A stretch of DNA of 64,000 nt from Candidatus Martarchaeota archaeon (lineage in GTDB: Archaea > Micrarchaeota > Micrarchaeia > Micrarchaeales > Micrarchaeaceae): the NCBI GenBank assembly GCA_023474385.1, contig JAMCYB010000011.1:1-64000 (forward strand). Reading direction: 5' to 3'. Both the position numbers and the translations under genes were made by a program. Below the pieces are notes generated by a model. The model had not been told where the DNA came from. It searched no databases and saw only the letters and a list, made by a program, of their open reading frames with translations. The stretch's first letter is position 1. Each line of letters starts with the position of its first letter. Shown piece by piece: positions 16,941 through 26,604 of the stretch.

Positions 16941-18098
16941 ATGGAGATACTGATAGCATTGCTGCTTCTACTATCATTTTCCATACTTCTGGGGAAGCTG
17001 TTTGAGCGTGTCGGTATTACAGAAATTGTTGGTCAGATACTTGCCGGGATTATATTAGGCCCAAGCATCTTTGGCTTTGTCACGCCATCAACAGTATTGT
17101 CCGGAATAGCGGAGGTTGCAATCTTCTTCATACTGCTTTTCATAGGCATACAAATAACTACAGAGGTGCTTACCGACCATCTGAGAAGCGCGTCTTATTT
17201 TACGCTATCGTCATTCATCATACCATCTTTTGTGATGGCGTTCCTCGGAATTTACATATTCAACATAACGCCATCGGCTGCAATCACAGCATCAATAGCG
17301 CTCGGAGTTCCATCAATATCCATAGTTTCGGTTTTGGTATACCGTCATTCCATCATAAATCAGGAGGATGGGCTGCGGCTGCTAGCCGGTGTAATATCTG
17401 CTGACATAGTGGCATTCGTAATATTCGCGGTTATACTGCATAAACTAAACCCTCTTATAACAGTGGCAGCTTTGGCAGTATTCTTAGCCTTGCTCTTGCT
17501 GATAGACTATGAGACCAAACGCCATAGCAAAGGTCTTAGGAAAATATTTTCCAATCTTATAAAGAAAAGAGCTGAAGAGACGCTTTTCGCCCTTGTAATA
17601 TTGATGGGCTTGATAGTATCGGCGATATTTCAGGTAATCGGAATAACGTACGTTCTTGGCGCGCTATTTGCGGGCATGCTGATACACAAGACTACTGTGG
17701 GTGTCCGCCCATCAAGGATGCTAAGCAACACTTTTAGGCGTCTGAACGATAGCTTCTTCATACCTATATTTTTCAGCATAGCAGGACTTGCCTTTACTTT
17801 CCCATCTGCAGAATATGACGGCCTCCTAATATCCATGGTTCTTGTGGCAATGTGCGTTGGCGGAACGTTAAACTACATTGCGGCAAACGATAGGTTCACA
17901 AAGCTGCAGTCCAAAGATGCTGTCGGCATCCTTGGAAGCAGGGGCGCAGTGGGCATAATAATTGCATCACTGGCACTGCAATATGGCATCATATCAAACC
18001 AGCTTTATACGGTGGTACTGGTAGGCACGATAACGCTATCGATAATAATGCCACTTGCGCTCACTAAAAAGAGTGAAAGACGTGCAATAGAAGAATGA
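16941..18098 (+). CDS. Cation:proton antiporter, CPA2/Kef type
   Basis: This 385-residue polytopic protein has 11-12 membrane helices, beginning with EILIALLLLLSFSILLGKLF and VGQILAGIILGPSIFG, as in NapA/KefB-like antiporters. The usual acidic pair of electrogenic CPA2 members is not obvious in helix 5; LLAGVISADIVAFVIF contains a single Asp. No C-terminal TrkA-N domain is fused. It probably exchanges Na+ or K+ for H+. Confidence 0.85.
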   Translation: MEILIALLLLLSFSILLGKLFERVGITEIVGQILAGIILGPSIFGFVTPSTVLSGIAEVAIFFILLFIGIQITTEVLTDHLRSASYFTLSSFIIPSFVMAFLGIYIFNITPSAAITASIALGVPSISIVSVLVYRHSIINQEDGLRLLAGVISADIVAFVIFAVILHKLNPLITVAALAVFLALLLLIDYETKRHSKGLRKIFSNLIKKRAEETLFALVILMGLIVSAIFQVIGITYVLGALFAGMLIHKTTVGVRPSRMLSNTFRRLNDSFFIPIFFSIAGLAFTFPSAEYDGLLISMVLVAMCVGGTLNYIAANDRFTKLQSKDAVGILGSRGAVGIIIASLALQYGIISNQLYTVVLVGTITLSIIMPLALTKKSERRAIEE

Positions 18099-18167
18099 GC
18101 GATTAAAAGCAGACATTTTCTAAATATAAATTTTGATGAGATTTAAATTCCTTCCTTCCAAAAACAA

Positions 18168-20006
18168 ATGGAGTCAATGGCACCAGCCCGGCATTCCTAT
18201 GATATAGAGGAGCAGAAGCGCGAACAAAAATATGGCAAATCCTACAAGTGGATAGCTCTGTCTAACACTACATTGGGGGCGCTTATGGCTTCCATAAACG
18301 CATCAATACTGATCATATCGCTTCCTGCAATATTCAAGGGCCTAAACGTAAATCCTATCGCGCCTTCAAGCACTGTCCTGCTTTTGTGGTTGCTTCTCGG
18401 GTACAGCATAGTGTCTGCAGTGGCTGTCGTTTCGGTGGGCCGACTTTCCGACATGTACGGCAGGGTAAGGCTCTATAACCTCGGGTTTGCAGTATTCACT
18501 ATAGGATCCATAGGGCTGTACGCGTCCTCGCTGTACGTATCAGGAACCGTTGGCGCTTTATCATTGATTTTCATAAGAATCCTGCAGGGTCTTGGTGGCG
18601 CATTCCTTTTTGCAAACAGCGCTGCTATACTAACAGACGTATTTCCCTCAAACGAAAGGGGAAAGGCTCTCGGATTCAATCAGATTGCCGCTGTGGGCGG
18701 TTCGGTGCTAGGTTTCATAATAGGCGGACTGCTAGCTGGTATTGACTGGCATTTGGTTTTCCTGATAAACGTTCCTTTCGGAATCATAGGGACAGTATGG
18801 GCTTACGTAGCGTTGCATGAGATTGCAAGCATAAAGAAAAATCAGAAATTCGACATATTCGGGAACGCAACATTTGCAATAGCCCTGATACTATTTTTGG
18901 TGGGCATAACATATGGTCTTCTGCCATATGGTTCTAGCACTACTGGATGGTCCAACCCGTTTGTTTCAAGTTCTATAATCGTTAGCATAATACTGTTCGT
19001 GCTGTTTGTGCTTATAGAGCTCCGCACTAGGGAACCCATGATGAAGCTGAGCTTATTCAGGATCAGGGCTTTCACATTCGGCAACCTCAGTCTCGCATTG
19101 GCAGGTCTTTCTAGGGGAGGGCTGCAGTTCATGCTCATAATCTGGCTGCAGGGCATATGGCTTCCGCTTCACGGCGTATCGTTCAGCAATACTCCGTTCG
19201 ATGCAGCCATAGACCTGATACCGTTTGCCGTCGGTTTCCTGATATCGGGCCCGTTGTTCGGATATCTTTCAGACAAGAGAGGCGCAAGGCTGTTCACTAC
19301 ATCAGGCATGCTGATAAACGTAGCCGCATTCTTGCTTCTGCTAACCTTGCCTGCCGATTTCGATTTCATATCGTTTGCGCTGATAACGGTATTCTTCGGC
19401 ATAGGTCAAGGAATGTTCTCCGCACCAAACACAGCCGCAATAATGAATGCAGTTCCTCCAGATACACGCGGTGCGGTATCCGGCATAAGATCCACTTTCC
19501 TTAACACCTCTTTCATGCTCAGCCTTGTCCTGTTTTTCACCATACTCATAGCTACGTTCGGCCATGAACTTCCTCCCGCGATAGCCTCAAGTTTAAACTC
19601 GCTGAACGTTTCCCAAAATGTAACTGCATCAATATCCGATATACCTCCAACAGGCATTCTGTTTTCCGCCCTTTTGGGCTATAATCCGATAAAGAACGTC
19701 ATACCTCCCCAAGATGTTCCGATACTGGGTGCAAAAGTATACTCGGAGCTCATAAGCAAGCAGTTCTTCCCCAAGCTGATATCAAAGCCATTCATAGATT
19801 CCATGCGTGTCGTGTTCTACATTGGGGCCATAATGGCATTCATAGCTGCGCTGCTTTCAGCGCTGCGCGGGAAGCGTTATGTTTATGACGGCGTCTCAGA
19901 AAAGGCACGCAGTGGCAGAGATAAAAACTCTAAAAAAAGCCGAAGCAAGAAAGCTGTAGCACCAATCCAACAAAAAAGAAGGAATTCAAAGCAATCAAAA
20001 GCCTAA
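18168..20006 (+). CDS. MFS transporter, 14-helix DHA2 (EmrB/QacA) type
   Basis: The 612-residue protein has about 14 membrane helices, with SVGRLSDMYGRVRLYNLGF (motif A between helices 2 and 3), RILQGLGGAFLFANSAAI and GFNQIAAVGGSVLGFIIGGLLAGIDWH (motif C), which place it among DHA2 drug:H+ antiporters. A large external loop sits before the last helix. The C-terminal tail of about 40 residues is strongly basic. An internal ATG at 18180 is an alternative start. The substrate is unknown. Confidence 0.88.
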   Translation: MESMAPARHSYDIEEQKREQKYGKSYKWIALSNTTLGALMASINASILIISLPAIFKGLNVNPIAPSSTVLLLWLLLGYSIVSAVAVVSVGRLSDMYGRVRLYNLGFAVFTIGSIGLYASSLYVSGTVGALSLIFIRILQGLGGAFLFANSAAILTDVFPSNERGKALGFNQIAAVGGSVLGFIIGGLLAGIDWHLVFLINVPFGIIGTVWAYVALHEIASIKKNQKFDIFGNATFAIALILFLVGITYGLLPYGSSTTGWSNPFVSSSIIVSIILFVLFVLIELRTREPMMKLSLFRIRAFTFGNLSLALAGLSRGGLQFMLIIWLQGIWLPLHGVSFSNTPFDAAIDLIPFAVGFLISGPLFGYLSDKRGARLFTTSGMLINVAAFLLLLTLPADFDFISFALITVFFGIGQGMFSAPNTAAIMNAVPPDTRGAVSGIRSTFLNTSFMLSLVLFFTILIATFGHELPPAIASSLNSLNVSQNVTASISDIPPTGILFSALLGYNPIKNVIPPQDVPILGAKVYSELISKQFFPKLISKPFIDSMRVVFYIGAIMAFIAALLSALRGKRYVYDGVSEKARSGRDKNSKKSRSKKAVAPIQQKRRNSKQSKA

Positions 20007-20050
20007 ATAACTGTTTGCAGTCTTGTATACGTGCAGAAAGGGGCAAAAAA

Positions 20051-20923
20051 ATGCAAGAGAAAAAAGCCGCACTTCTATCGCGTTTCGGGGAGCGCGTTTT
20101 TGCGGGGCGCTGGATAGCTGGACCTTACATAAGCGACGCCATAGCAGTGGCCTCGCGTTTCAATGGGAATGGTGTCGGGGCTATAATAAACTACCTTGGC
20201 GAAGCCCTCTCCGAAAGAAAAGATATATCGGATACAATGTCTACATACTCCTCGCTGATCGGCAGCATAAGCGCAGGCCATGCCGATGCCCACATATCGG
20301 TAAAACCGACCCAGATAGGCTTGGGCATTTCTTATCCGTATGCAAAGAAGAATTATCTCAAGCTGGTGAAGGCTGCGAAGTCAAAAGGATTATTCATATG
20401 GCTCGATATGGAGGAATCCGACAAGGTGGACGATACCATACGGCTTTACCGCTCAGCATCTAAAAGCGGGAATGCTGGCATATGCATACAATCATACCTC
20501 AGGAGAAGCGAGCGAGACGTCGCACGGATAGCATTGGAGGGCGGTGTAATACGCCTTGTAAAAGGTGCATATACCGAACCTGAGGAAGTTGCCTATGCAA
20601 CTAGGAAAGAGGTTACGCAAAACTATTACCGGCTGATGCAGCTCCTATTTAAGAATTCACACAAGTTCATGATAGCCACACACGATATGGCCATAATCAA
20701 AAAAGCCATCGCACTGAACAGAAAATACAAGCGAGAAATGGAGTTAGCCATGCTCAACGGCATACGCAACCTCGACGCGGTATCATTGGCAAGAGAAGGG
20801 CACAGCGTGCGCGTATACATCCCATTCGGGCCATCGTGGTTTAAGTATTCGACCAGAAGGCTTAGAGAAGCCGGCCATGCATCACTAATCGCGCGTTCGC
20901 TTTTTAGCAGGCAAAGGATATAA
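20051..20923 (+). CDS. putA: Proline dehydrogenase
   Basis: This 290-residue flavoenzyme is a minimal monofunctional ProDH barrel. Motifs seen are HISVKPTQIGL, FIWLDMEES, CIQSYLRRSERD, IRLVKGAYTEP, MIATHD and the C-terminal VYIPFGPSWFKYSTRRLRE, which binds the proline carboxylate. It oxidises proline to pyrroline-5-carboxylate, passing electrons to FAD. ATG 20051 follows an AAAGGGG-like site; an upstream TTG at 20015 is less likely. The next enzyme of the pathway is encoded at 44788-46416. Confidence 0.9.
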   Translation: MQEKKAALLSRFGERVFAGRWIAGPYISDAIAVASRFNGNGVGAIINYLGEALSERKDISDTMSTYSSLIGSISAGHADAHISVKPTQIGLGISYPYAKKNYLKLVKAAKSKGLFIWLDMEESDKVDDTIRLYRSASKSGNAGICIQSYLRRSERDVARIALEGGVIRLVKGAYTEPEEVAYATRKEVTQNYYRLMQLLFKNSHKFMIATHDMAIIKKAIALNRKYKREMELAMLNGIRNLDAVSLAREGHSVRVYIPFGPSWFKYSTRRLREAGHASLIARSLFSRQRI

Positions 20924-20969
20924 CTTTTATTAAGCATTATAAAAGATTAAATGATTACAGTTGATATTC

Positions 20970-22406
20970 ATGGAAAAAATAGAGAAGCAGATAAAGAAGG
21001 ACGAAAATTTTTCTGAATGGTACGTTCAAGCGGTTATGCATTCCGGCCTTTTCGATTATGGAGAGGTATCCGGAACTTTGATATTCCGTCCTGATGGCTA
21101 TTACATCTGGGAATCAATACAGAAGGCTGTGGACCCGCTTTTCAAAGAGATTGGGATACAGAACGTGTATTTTCCCTTGTTTATACCAAAGCACTTCCTT
21201 GAAAAGGAGAAGGAGCATATAGAGGGCTTCTCTGCAGAAGTTGCATGGGTTACAAAGGGCGGCCAGTCTGAGCTTGAGGAGGAGCTAGCAGTGCGCCCCA
21301 CGTCAGAGACTATAATGTACCCCGCATATTCCAAATGGATAAGGTCATGGCGCGATCTCCCAATGAGGTACAATCAGTGGAACAACGTTGTCAGGTGGGA
21401 ATTCAAGCATCCCACCCCACTGCTTAGGAGCAGGGAGTTCCTGTGGAACGAGGGGCATACAGTATTCGCCACAAGGGAAGAAGCTGCCGCCGAACGCGAT
21501 CAGGTGCTTGGCATATACAAAAAGGTGCTCAAGGAGTATCTTGCATTGGAAGGGATAGTGGGTCAAAAAACGGACTCTGAAAAGTTTGCAGGCGCTGAAA
21601 ATACCTTCAGCATAGAATTCGTAATGCCTGACGGGCGCATATCGCAGGGACCCGACTTCCACATAGACGGGCAGAAATTCTCCAAAGCGTTCGACATCAC
21701 TTTTCTAGACAAGGAGGGCAAGCGCCAATACGTCTATCAAAACACTTTCGCCATAAGCACTAGGATGATAGGCATAATGCTCGGCATGCACGGTGACGAC
21801 AAGGGTGTAATAATACCGCCGAAGCTTGCACGGATACAGGTCGTTGTGGTTCCAATATACTCGGAGCAAAACAAGGCTGAGATCATCAAATATGCGGACG
21901 GCGTGAAGGAAAACATATCTAAGGATTTCAGAGTTTTTGTCGACGACAGCGACGCGTATTCTCCCGGATGGAAGTTCAACGAGTGGGAGAGAGCAGGAGT
22001 TCCTGTAAGGATAGAAATAGGCAAGAAGGAGATGGAATCAAACTCCGTAACCCTATTCCGCAGGGATACATTTGTCAAAGAGAGCGTGCAGGTGACGAAT
22101 TTGGCTGTTTCGGTATCCAAGCTGCTCCAAGAAATACATGAAAACTTGTATCAGAAGTCTAAAAGCCTGATAAAGACTAAGATAATTGCTGTGGAAAACT
22201 ATGAAAAGCTGAAAGATGCAGTGAAATCTGGCTACGCAGTCAAGGCGCTGTGGTGCGGCGACAAGGAGTGCGAAGCGAAGATAAAGGAAGAGACCGCCGC
22301 AAGATCCTCAAACATACCATTCGGCGAGCAGGAAAACATAAATGGCGTGTGCGTGTATTGCGGAAAGCCTGCAAAGCACAGGCTAAACTTCGGCAAGTCA
22401 TACTGA
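20970..22406 (+). CDS. proS: Prolyl-tRNA synthetase, archaeal/eukaryotic type
   Basis: This 478-residue class II synthetase shows VRPTSETIMYPAYSKWIRSW (motif 2 area), RYNQWNNVVRWE, LLRSREFLWNEGHT and a C-terminal zinc-type domain with CGDKECEAK and CVYCGKP. There is no bacterial editing insertion, so it is the archaeal form. ATG 20970 is preferred over a TTG at 20961. It follows proline dehydrogenase on the same strand, separated by an AT-rich gap that could hold its own promoter. Confidence 0.96.
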   Translation: MEKIEKQIKKDENFSEWYVQAVMHSGLFDYGEVSGTLIFRPDGYYIWESIQKAVDPLFKEIGIQNVYFPLFIPKHFLEKEKEHIEGFSAEVAWVTKGGQSELEEELAVRPTSETIMYPAYSKWIRSWRDLPMRYNQWNNVVRWEFKHPTPLLRSREFLWNEGHTVFATREEAAAERDQVLGIYKKVLKEYLALEGIVGQKTDSEKFAGAENTFSIEFVMPDGRISQGPDFHIDGQKFSKAFDITFLDKEGKRQYVYQNTFAISTRMIGIMLGMHGDDKGVIIPPKLARIQVVVVPIYSEQNKAEIIKYADGVKENISKDFRVFVDDSDAYSPGWKFNEWERAGVPVRIEIGKKEMESNSVTLFRRDTFVKESVQVTNLAVSVSKLLQEIHENLYQKSKSLIKTKIIAVENYEKLKDAVKSGYAVKALWCGDKECEAKIKEETAARSSNIPFGEQENINGVCVYCGKPAKHRLNFGKSY

Positions 22407-22408
22407 AG

Positions 22409-23731
22409 CTATGCGTTCTGCCTTGAAACTTCCCTGACCGCGTCTTCGAATATATCCATTCCGCTGTCTATCGTGCTCTTCCTCACTGTAAGCGGAGGTA
22501 TTATGCGTATCGTCGACTCCCCAGAAGGAAGGAGCAGCAGTCCCCTGTCAAAGCATTTGAGTTGCACCTTATCCCTGACCTCAGGATTGGGCTCTTTGCC
22601 TTTCTTGTCTTTTACGAACTCGACGCCTATCATAAGCCCTATCCCCCTCACATCACCAATTATTTCGTAATCTTCCTTCATCCTCTCAAGGCGCTTCATT
22701 ATGTACCTGCCTTTCTGTACTATCTCTTCCGAGAGCTTAGCTTTCTTCGAATTTATCTGTTTGAGAGCTTCATACCCTCCTGCGGTGACTGCAAAGTTTC
22801 CGCCGAAGGTGTTTGCATGCTTCCCATAAGGTATGTCGCCCAGCGCACTGCTCACTGCTGTAACTCCTATCGGAAGCCCAGCGCCAACCGACTTCGCCAT
22901 GGTGTATATATCCGCAGTTACGCCGAAGTTCTCCAGTGCGAGGAACTTTCCGGTCCTCATGTATCCGGACTGGACTTCATCAGCAATCATCAGTATCCCG
23001 TTCTCATCAGCAAGTTTCTTGAGCTCCTTGAAGTAATCCTTTGGCGGGACTATGTAGCCTCCCTCGCCTTGTATCGGCTCGAACATTATTGCGCTAACCT
23101 CCTTGGGGCCGACTTCCTTGGACAATGGGTATTTCTTTATGTAGTCTATGCATGCAAATCCGCATCCAGGATACGTCTCATTGAACGGGCACCTGTAGCA
23201 GTAGGGGAATGGTGCGTGTATGTCGTTCGGGAAGGGTCCGAAATGCTCTCTCTGTATAGATTTTGAAGCGGTAACGCCGAGCGAGCCCCCGGTCCTTCCA
23301 TGGAAGGCGTTGTAGAATCCTAGTATGTAGCCCCTGTTGCTGTATATCTTTGCGAATTTTATGGCAGCCTCATTTGCTTCTGTGCCCGAATTGGAAAGGA
23401 AAAGTTTGCCGAATCCCCTCGGCATGAGCTTGAGGAGCTCCTCGCCGAACTTTACCGGCATTTCGCCATAGAAGTCAGTGAACGCAGAATGCATTAGAAG
23501 GTCTATCTGCTTCTTTATCGCGTTCCTAACGCTGCTGTTCGAGTTCACGCCAAGATTGTATACCGATATGAAGCTGGTAAAGTCTATGAACTTCCTGTCG
23601 TCGATGTCGTATGCGAAGTCTCCCTCCCCTCTGTGCGGAACGAATGGAAATGGCTCCCTAGTGGTGGTAAGAAACACCTTTTTATCCCTGGCTATTATGT
23701 TCTGTACCTTTTTCGAAAGCTTTTGCGCCAC
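22409..23731 (-). CDS. Class III PLP aminotransferase (GABA/ornithine type)
   Basis: This 440-residue fold-type I enzyme has FLSNSGTEANEAAIKFAK, YNAFHGRTGGSLG, MFEPIQGEGGYIVPP, IADEVQSGYMRTGK and the PLP lysine in AKSVGAGLPIG. Close relatives in archaea include GABA/ornithine aminotransferases and also amino-acid racemases, so the substrate is not fixed by sequence. A Cys-rich insert (PYCYRCPFNETYPGCGFAC) could bind metal. GTG 23731 follows a perfect AAGGTGAT site. It is the last gene of an operon with acdB and acdA. Confidence 0.87.
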   Translation of the reverse strand: MAQKLSKKVQNIIARDKKVFLTTTREPFPFVPHRGEGDFAYDIDDRKFIDFTSFISVYNLGVNSNSSVRNAIKKQIDLLMHSAFTDFYGEMPVKFGEELLKLMPRGFGKLFLSNSGTEANEAAIKFAKIYSNRGYILGFYNAFHGRTGGSLGVTASKSIQREHFGPFPNDIHAPFPYCYRCPFNETYPGCGFACIDYIKKYPLSKEVGPKEVSAIMFEPIQGEGGYIVPPKDYFKELKKLADENGILMIADEVQSGYMRTGKFLALENFGVTADIYTMAKSVGAGLPIGVTAVSSALGDIPYGKHANTFGGNFAVTAGGYEALKQINSKKAKLSEEIVQKGRYIMKRLERMKEDYEIIGDVRGIGLMIGVEFVKDKKGKEPNPEVRDKVQLKCFDRGLLLLPSGESTIRIIPPLTVRKSTIDSGMDIFEDAVREVSRQNA

Positions 23732-23735
23732 GCAA

Positions 23736-25139
23736 TCACCTTATTGAGTCCCTGTACTCCTTATACTCAAGCAAGGCTTTAAAAGCCCGAGCGGCCTGAT
23801 CAGGCGATGAGTATACCGGGACTCCGGAGCTCTCCATCATGTTCCTGTGCGCCTGGGTGTAGCTTCCCCCTGGACTCACTACTGCTATCGGCTTAACGCG
23901 TGTAGCGGAATAGTTTATCAGGCTTGCTGCTACCCTGGAATCCGCGCCAGGGGTCTGGAAAAGTGCTATAACCATTATGGCGTCCACGTTAGGGTCTGAG
24001 CTCGCCACCTCAAGAGCTGCGGCAAATCTCTTGTCATCCGCATCGCCTGCCATATCCATCGGCATCTTTATGTTCACTATTGGCGGCATAATCTTCCTAA
24101 GAGCCTTCTCGGATTCCTTGGAGAAGGAGGCAAGTTCCAGGCCTGCCTCGTATAACGCGTCTGTAGCTATCACCCCAACTCCTCCGCCGTTGGTTATTAT
24201 TGCAATTCTCCTCCCTTTTGGGAACGGTTGCGTCTCGAACATCTTTGCAAAGTCCATCACATCCTGCATTGTCTTTGCCTGTGTTATCCCAAACTGCCTG
24301 AACACGGCTTCATACGCCTGATAGCTTCCAGCAAGCGAAGCGGTGTGTGAATGGGCTGCGGTGGCTCCGGCCTCTGTAGCACCTCCCTTTATCATTATTA
24401 CGGGCTTCTTCGCTGTTATCTCCTTGGCCGCCTCTATGAATTCCTTGCCGCGTTTCGCACCTTCCATATAGAAAATGACCACAGTCGTCTCGTCATCCCT
24501 GGCCAGGTAATCCAATATGTCGACTTCATCTATGTCTATTGCATTCCCGTAGGATATGAATTTCGATAGACCGAAGCCCTCTGCGTCAATCATGTCCAAT
24601 ATCGAGCTGCCGACCGCGCCGCTCTGGGATGCAAAGCTTACTCCCCCTATCTTTGGCCTGTCTATCTTGAATGTGGGAAGGAACAGCGTATCCACTCTAG
24701 CGCGTGTATTCATTATTCCGAGGCAGTTTGGTCCCATCAATATGAAGGAGCTTTTTCTCGTTATCTCAACAAGCTTGTCCTGCAGGTCCTTCCTTCCTAT
24801 CTCGGCATACCCTCCGCTGACTACTACGACACTCTTTACCTTTGCAATCCTGCATTCCTCAAGTATTGAAGGCGTCGCTTCGGCTGGCACTGCTATGACT
24901 ACAAGGTCAAGCTGTTTTCCTATGGATTTTATGCTTCTGTAGGCCTTGTAGCCCATTATCCTGTCTCCTTGCTTGGCGTTTATGTTCACCGGAAACATTG
25001 CGCCGTCGTATCCTACGTCGATGTAGTTCTGCAGTATTATGTGCCCGACCTTGTTTGGGTTGCTTGTAGCTCCAACTATGGCAACACTGCGCGGAGCCAT
25101 TAAAATGTCAAAAAGTTTTCTCCTTGTCTTGATGTCCAT
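23736..25139 (-). CDS. acdA: ADP-forming acyl-CoA synthetase, alpha subunit
   Basis: This 467-residue protein carries a CoA-binding Rossmann domain (SVAIVGATSNPNKVGHIIL) and two succinyl-CoA ligase-like domains. The phospho-histidine region is TAAHSHTASLAGSYQAYEAV near residue 257. It makes acetate or another acid plus ATP from acyl-CoA, ADP and Pi, the archaeal route of substrate-level phosphorylation. ATG 25139 fits a GGTGG site better than GTG 25148. The beta subunit gene lies immediately upstream. Confidence 0.92.
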   Translation of the reverse strand: MDIKTRRKLFDILMAPRSVAIVGATSNPNKVGHIILQNYIDVGYDGAMFPVNINAKQGDRIMGYKAYRSIKSIGKQLDLVVIAVPAEATPSILEECRIAKVKSVVVVSGGYAEIGRKDLQDKLVEITRKSSFILMGPNCLGIMNTRARVDTLFLPTFKIDRPKIGGVSFASQSGAVGSSILDMIDAEGFGLSKFISYGNAIDIDEVDILDYLARDDETTVVIFYMEGAKRGKEFIEAAKEITAKKPVIMIKGGATEAGATAAHSHTASLAGSYQAYEAVFRQFGITQAKTMQDVMDFAKMFETQPFPKGRRIAIITNGGGVGVIATDALYEAGLELASFSKESEKALRKIMPPIVNIKMPMDMAGDADDKRFAAALEVASSDPNVDAIMVIALFQTPGADSRVAASLINYSATRVKPIAVVSPGGSYTQAHRNMMESSGVPVYSSPDQAARAFKALLEYKEYRDSIR

Positions 25140-25148
25140 GATTGCCAC

Positions 25149-25763
25149 CTATACCATTACCCTCAGGTCCACTGCATCGTAGCCCTTTTCGTGCAATATT
25201 ATCGGATTGAGGTCCAATTCAGTAATGTCATTCTCTGAGAGCATCTTCGAAACCTTAAGCAGAAGGTCCACAAGCATGCGCTCCGTTTCAGTATCTTTCG
25301 CAATCACGCTTTTCGATTTCAATTGTTCTATCATCGATTCTGCGTCGTGGCGCGATATTGGGCACACCCTTAGGGCAAAATCCCTAAATACCTCTACATA
25401 TATCCCGCCCAGACCTATAAGTATAAGCTTTCCGAACTGCTCGTCTGTTCTGCCTCCGACTATTATCTCCAGGCCGCTCGGAGCCATTCTCTGGCCCAAT
25501 ATCCTGTACGGTCTGTATTTTTCAGCCTTCTTTGAGAGCTCCGCAAAAGCCTTCTCGGCATTATCGCTTGATACGTTGAGCACTACAAGTCCGCTTTTTG
25601 TTTTATGGAGCGCCTTCTGCGATATCGCCTTCATTGCAATGTTGCCCTTCTCCGCGAAGCTCGCAGCTTCCTTTCCGCTCTGAAGATATCTGCTATCGAT
25701 TGACCTTATCCCATACCTGTCAAGAAGCGCTCTAGCTTTTTCATATTCCAAAAGACGTGCCAT
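25149..25763 (-). CDS. acdB: ADP-forming acyl-CoA synthetase, beta subunit
   Basis: This is a 204-residue ATP-grasp protein with LLEYEKARALLDRYGI at the start, MKAISQKALHKTKSG, GLEIIVGGRTDEQFGKLILIGLGG and the C-terminal ELDLNPIILHEKG metal-binding motif. It provides the nucleotide-binding half for AcdA. It is somewhat shorter than typical beta subunits of about 230 residues, trimmed at the N-terminus. It lies directly upstream of acdA and downstream of the tail-anchored winged-helix gene. Confidence 0.9.
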   Translation of the reverse strand: MARLLEYEKARALLDRYGIRSIDSRYLQSGKEAASFAEKGNIAMKAISQKALHKTKSGLVVLNVSSDNAEKAFAELSKKAEKYRPYRILGQRMAPSGLEIIVGGRTDEQFGKLILIGLGGIYVEVFRDFALRVCPISRHDAESMIEQLKSKSVIAKDTETERMLVDLLLKVSKMLSENDITELDLNPIILHEKGYDAVDLRVMV

Positions 25764-25770
25764 GCGACCA

Positions 25771-26520
25771 TCACAAGCTCTTGATTAGGAGTACCACCAA
25801 AATTATAATTATTATAGCCAATAAAATCAGTATCGCAGGTTTTTTCATGCCCGATTTTCTTGGTGCCATCTTCTGCAGTTCCTGCGCCTCTTTCTCGTCA
25901 TACTCGCCTCCTGGCATCTGCGGTCTGGCTTCCTTGGCGCCACTCTGCTGCAACACATCACCCATCTGCTGCGCTTCTGCTTTTCCTGCCTGAAGAGGGT
26001 TCGCCTGGGCAGGTATTGTCGCTCCCGGTTGTGGTGCCGCAGCCTGTGCCTGTGCCTTCTGCGGCATTCCCTCCTTCGCTCTCATGAAACCCTTCTCTGT
26101 CAATGAAATTGCTATCACCCCATTCCTTATCTCGTATGTTGCGAAGCCCTGCTTTGAGAGCTTGTAGAGGTGCATAGCCATGTCCGTCTCCGCTATGTTT
26201 ATCGCACCTGAGATGTCTGGCAGCGATCTCTTCCCTTTTGACAGCTGCTCAATTATCTCCATGTCGAGATGGTCAAACTCGCTTTCCGCCTTTGCTGAAA
26301 GGTCTTGGAGGAGTTTGTTCCCTGTTTCTGTTATCTTTATCTCATTCTGGCCGGGAAAGTTGGTCTCGAAATCGACCAGTTTTTTCATCCTCAGCGTGCC
26401 AAGTATGTTTGACGCATCAAAAAATGAGGAGTTTATCGCGCTGCCAAAGTTCTCCACGTATGTTTGCGGGGTTATCCTTGTAAGCGCGACTACATCAATG
26501 AAATTAGGTTCGGAAGACAT
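25771..26520 (-). CDS. Tail-anchored winged-helix protein of unknown function
   Basis: This 249-residue protein was not recognised as a named family. Residues about 5-75 and 85-155 read as two winged-helix units: ITPQTYVENFGSAINSSFF, then LDMEIIEQLSKGKRSLPDIS and MHLYKLSKQGFATYEIRNG, ending with ISLTEKGFMRAKEG. A Gln/Ala/Pro-rich linker follows (about 155-225), then a single helix (PAILILLAIIIIILVVLLI) at the very C-terminus. The layout predicts a cytosolic wHTH pair tethered by a tail anchor. It diverges from the beta-CASP nuclease gene and is probably co-transcribed with acdB, acdA and the aminotransferase. Confidence 0.6.
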   Translation of the reverse strand: MSSEPNFIDVVALTRITPQTYVENFGSAINSSFFDASNILGTLRMKKLVDFETNFPGQNEIKITETGNKLLQDLSAKAESEFDHLDMEIIEQLSKGKRSLPDISGAINIAETDMAMHLYKLSKQGFATYEIRNGVIAISLTEKGFMRAKEGMPQKAQAQAAAPQPGATIPAQANPLQAGKAEAQQMGDVLQQSGAKEARPQMPGGEYDEKEAQELQKMAPRKSGMKKPAILILLAIIIIILVVLLIKSL

Positions 26521-26604
26521 GCAATCATTCGGTAGATTTTACGATTATATCCATCAGAACTTTTATATATGTATTTTAATAAAGTGTGATTGTCAGCCTG
26601 TTTT

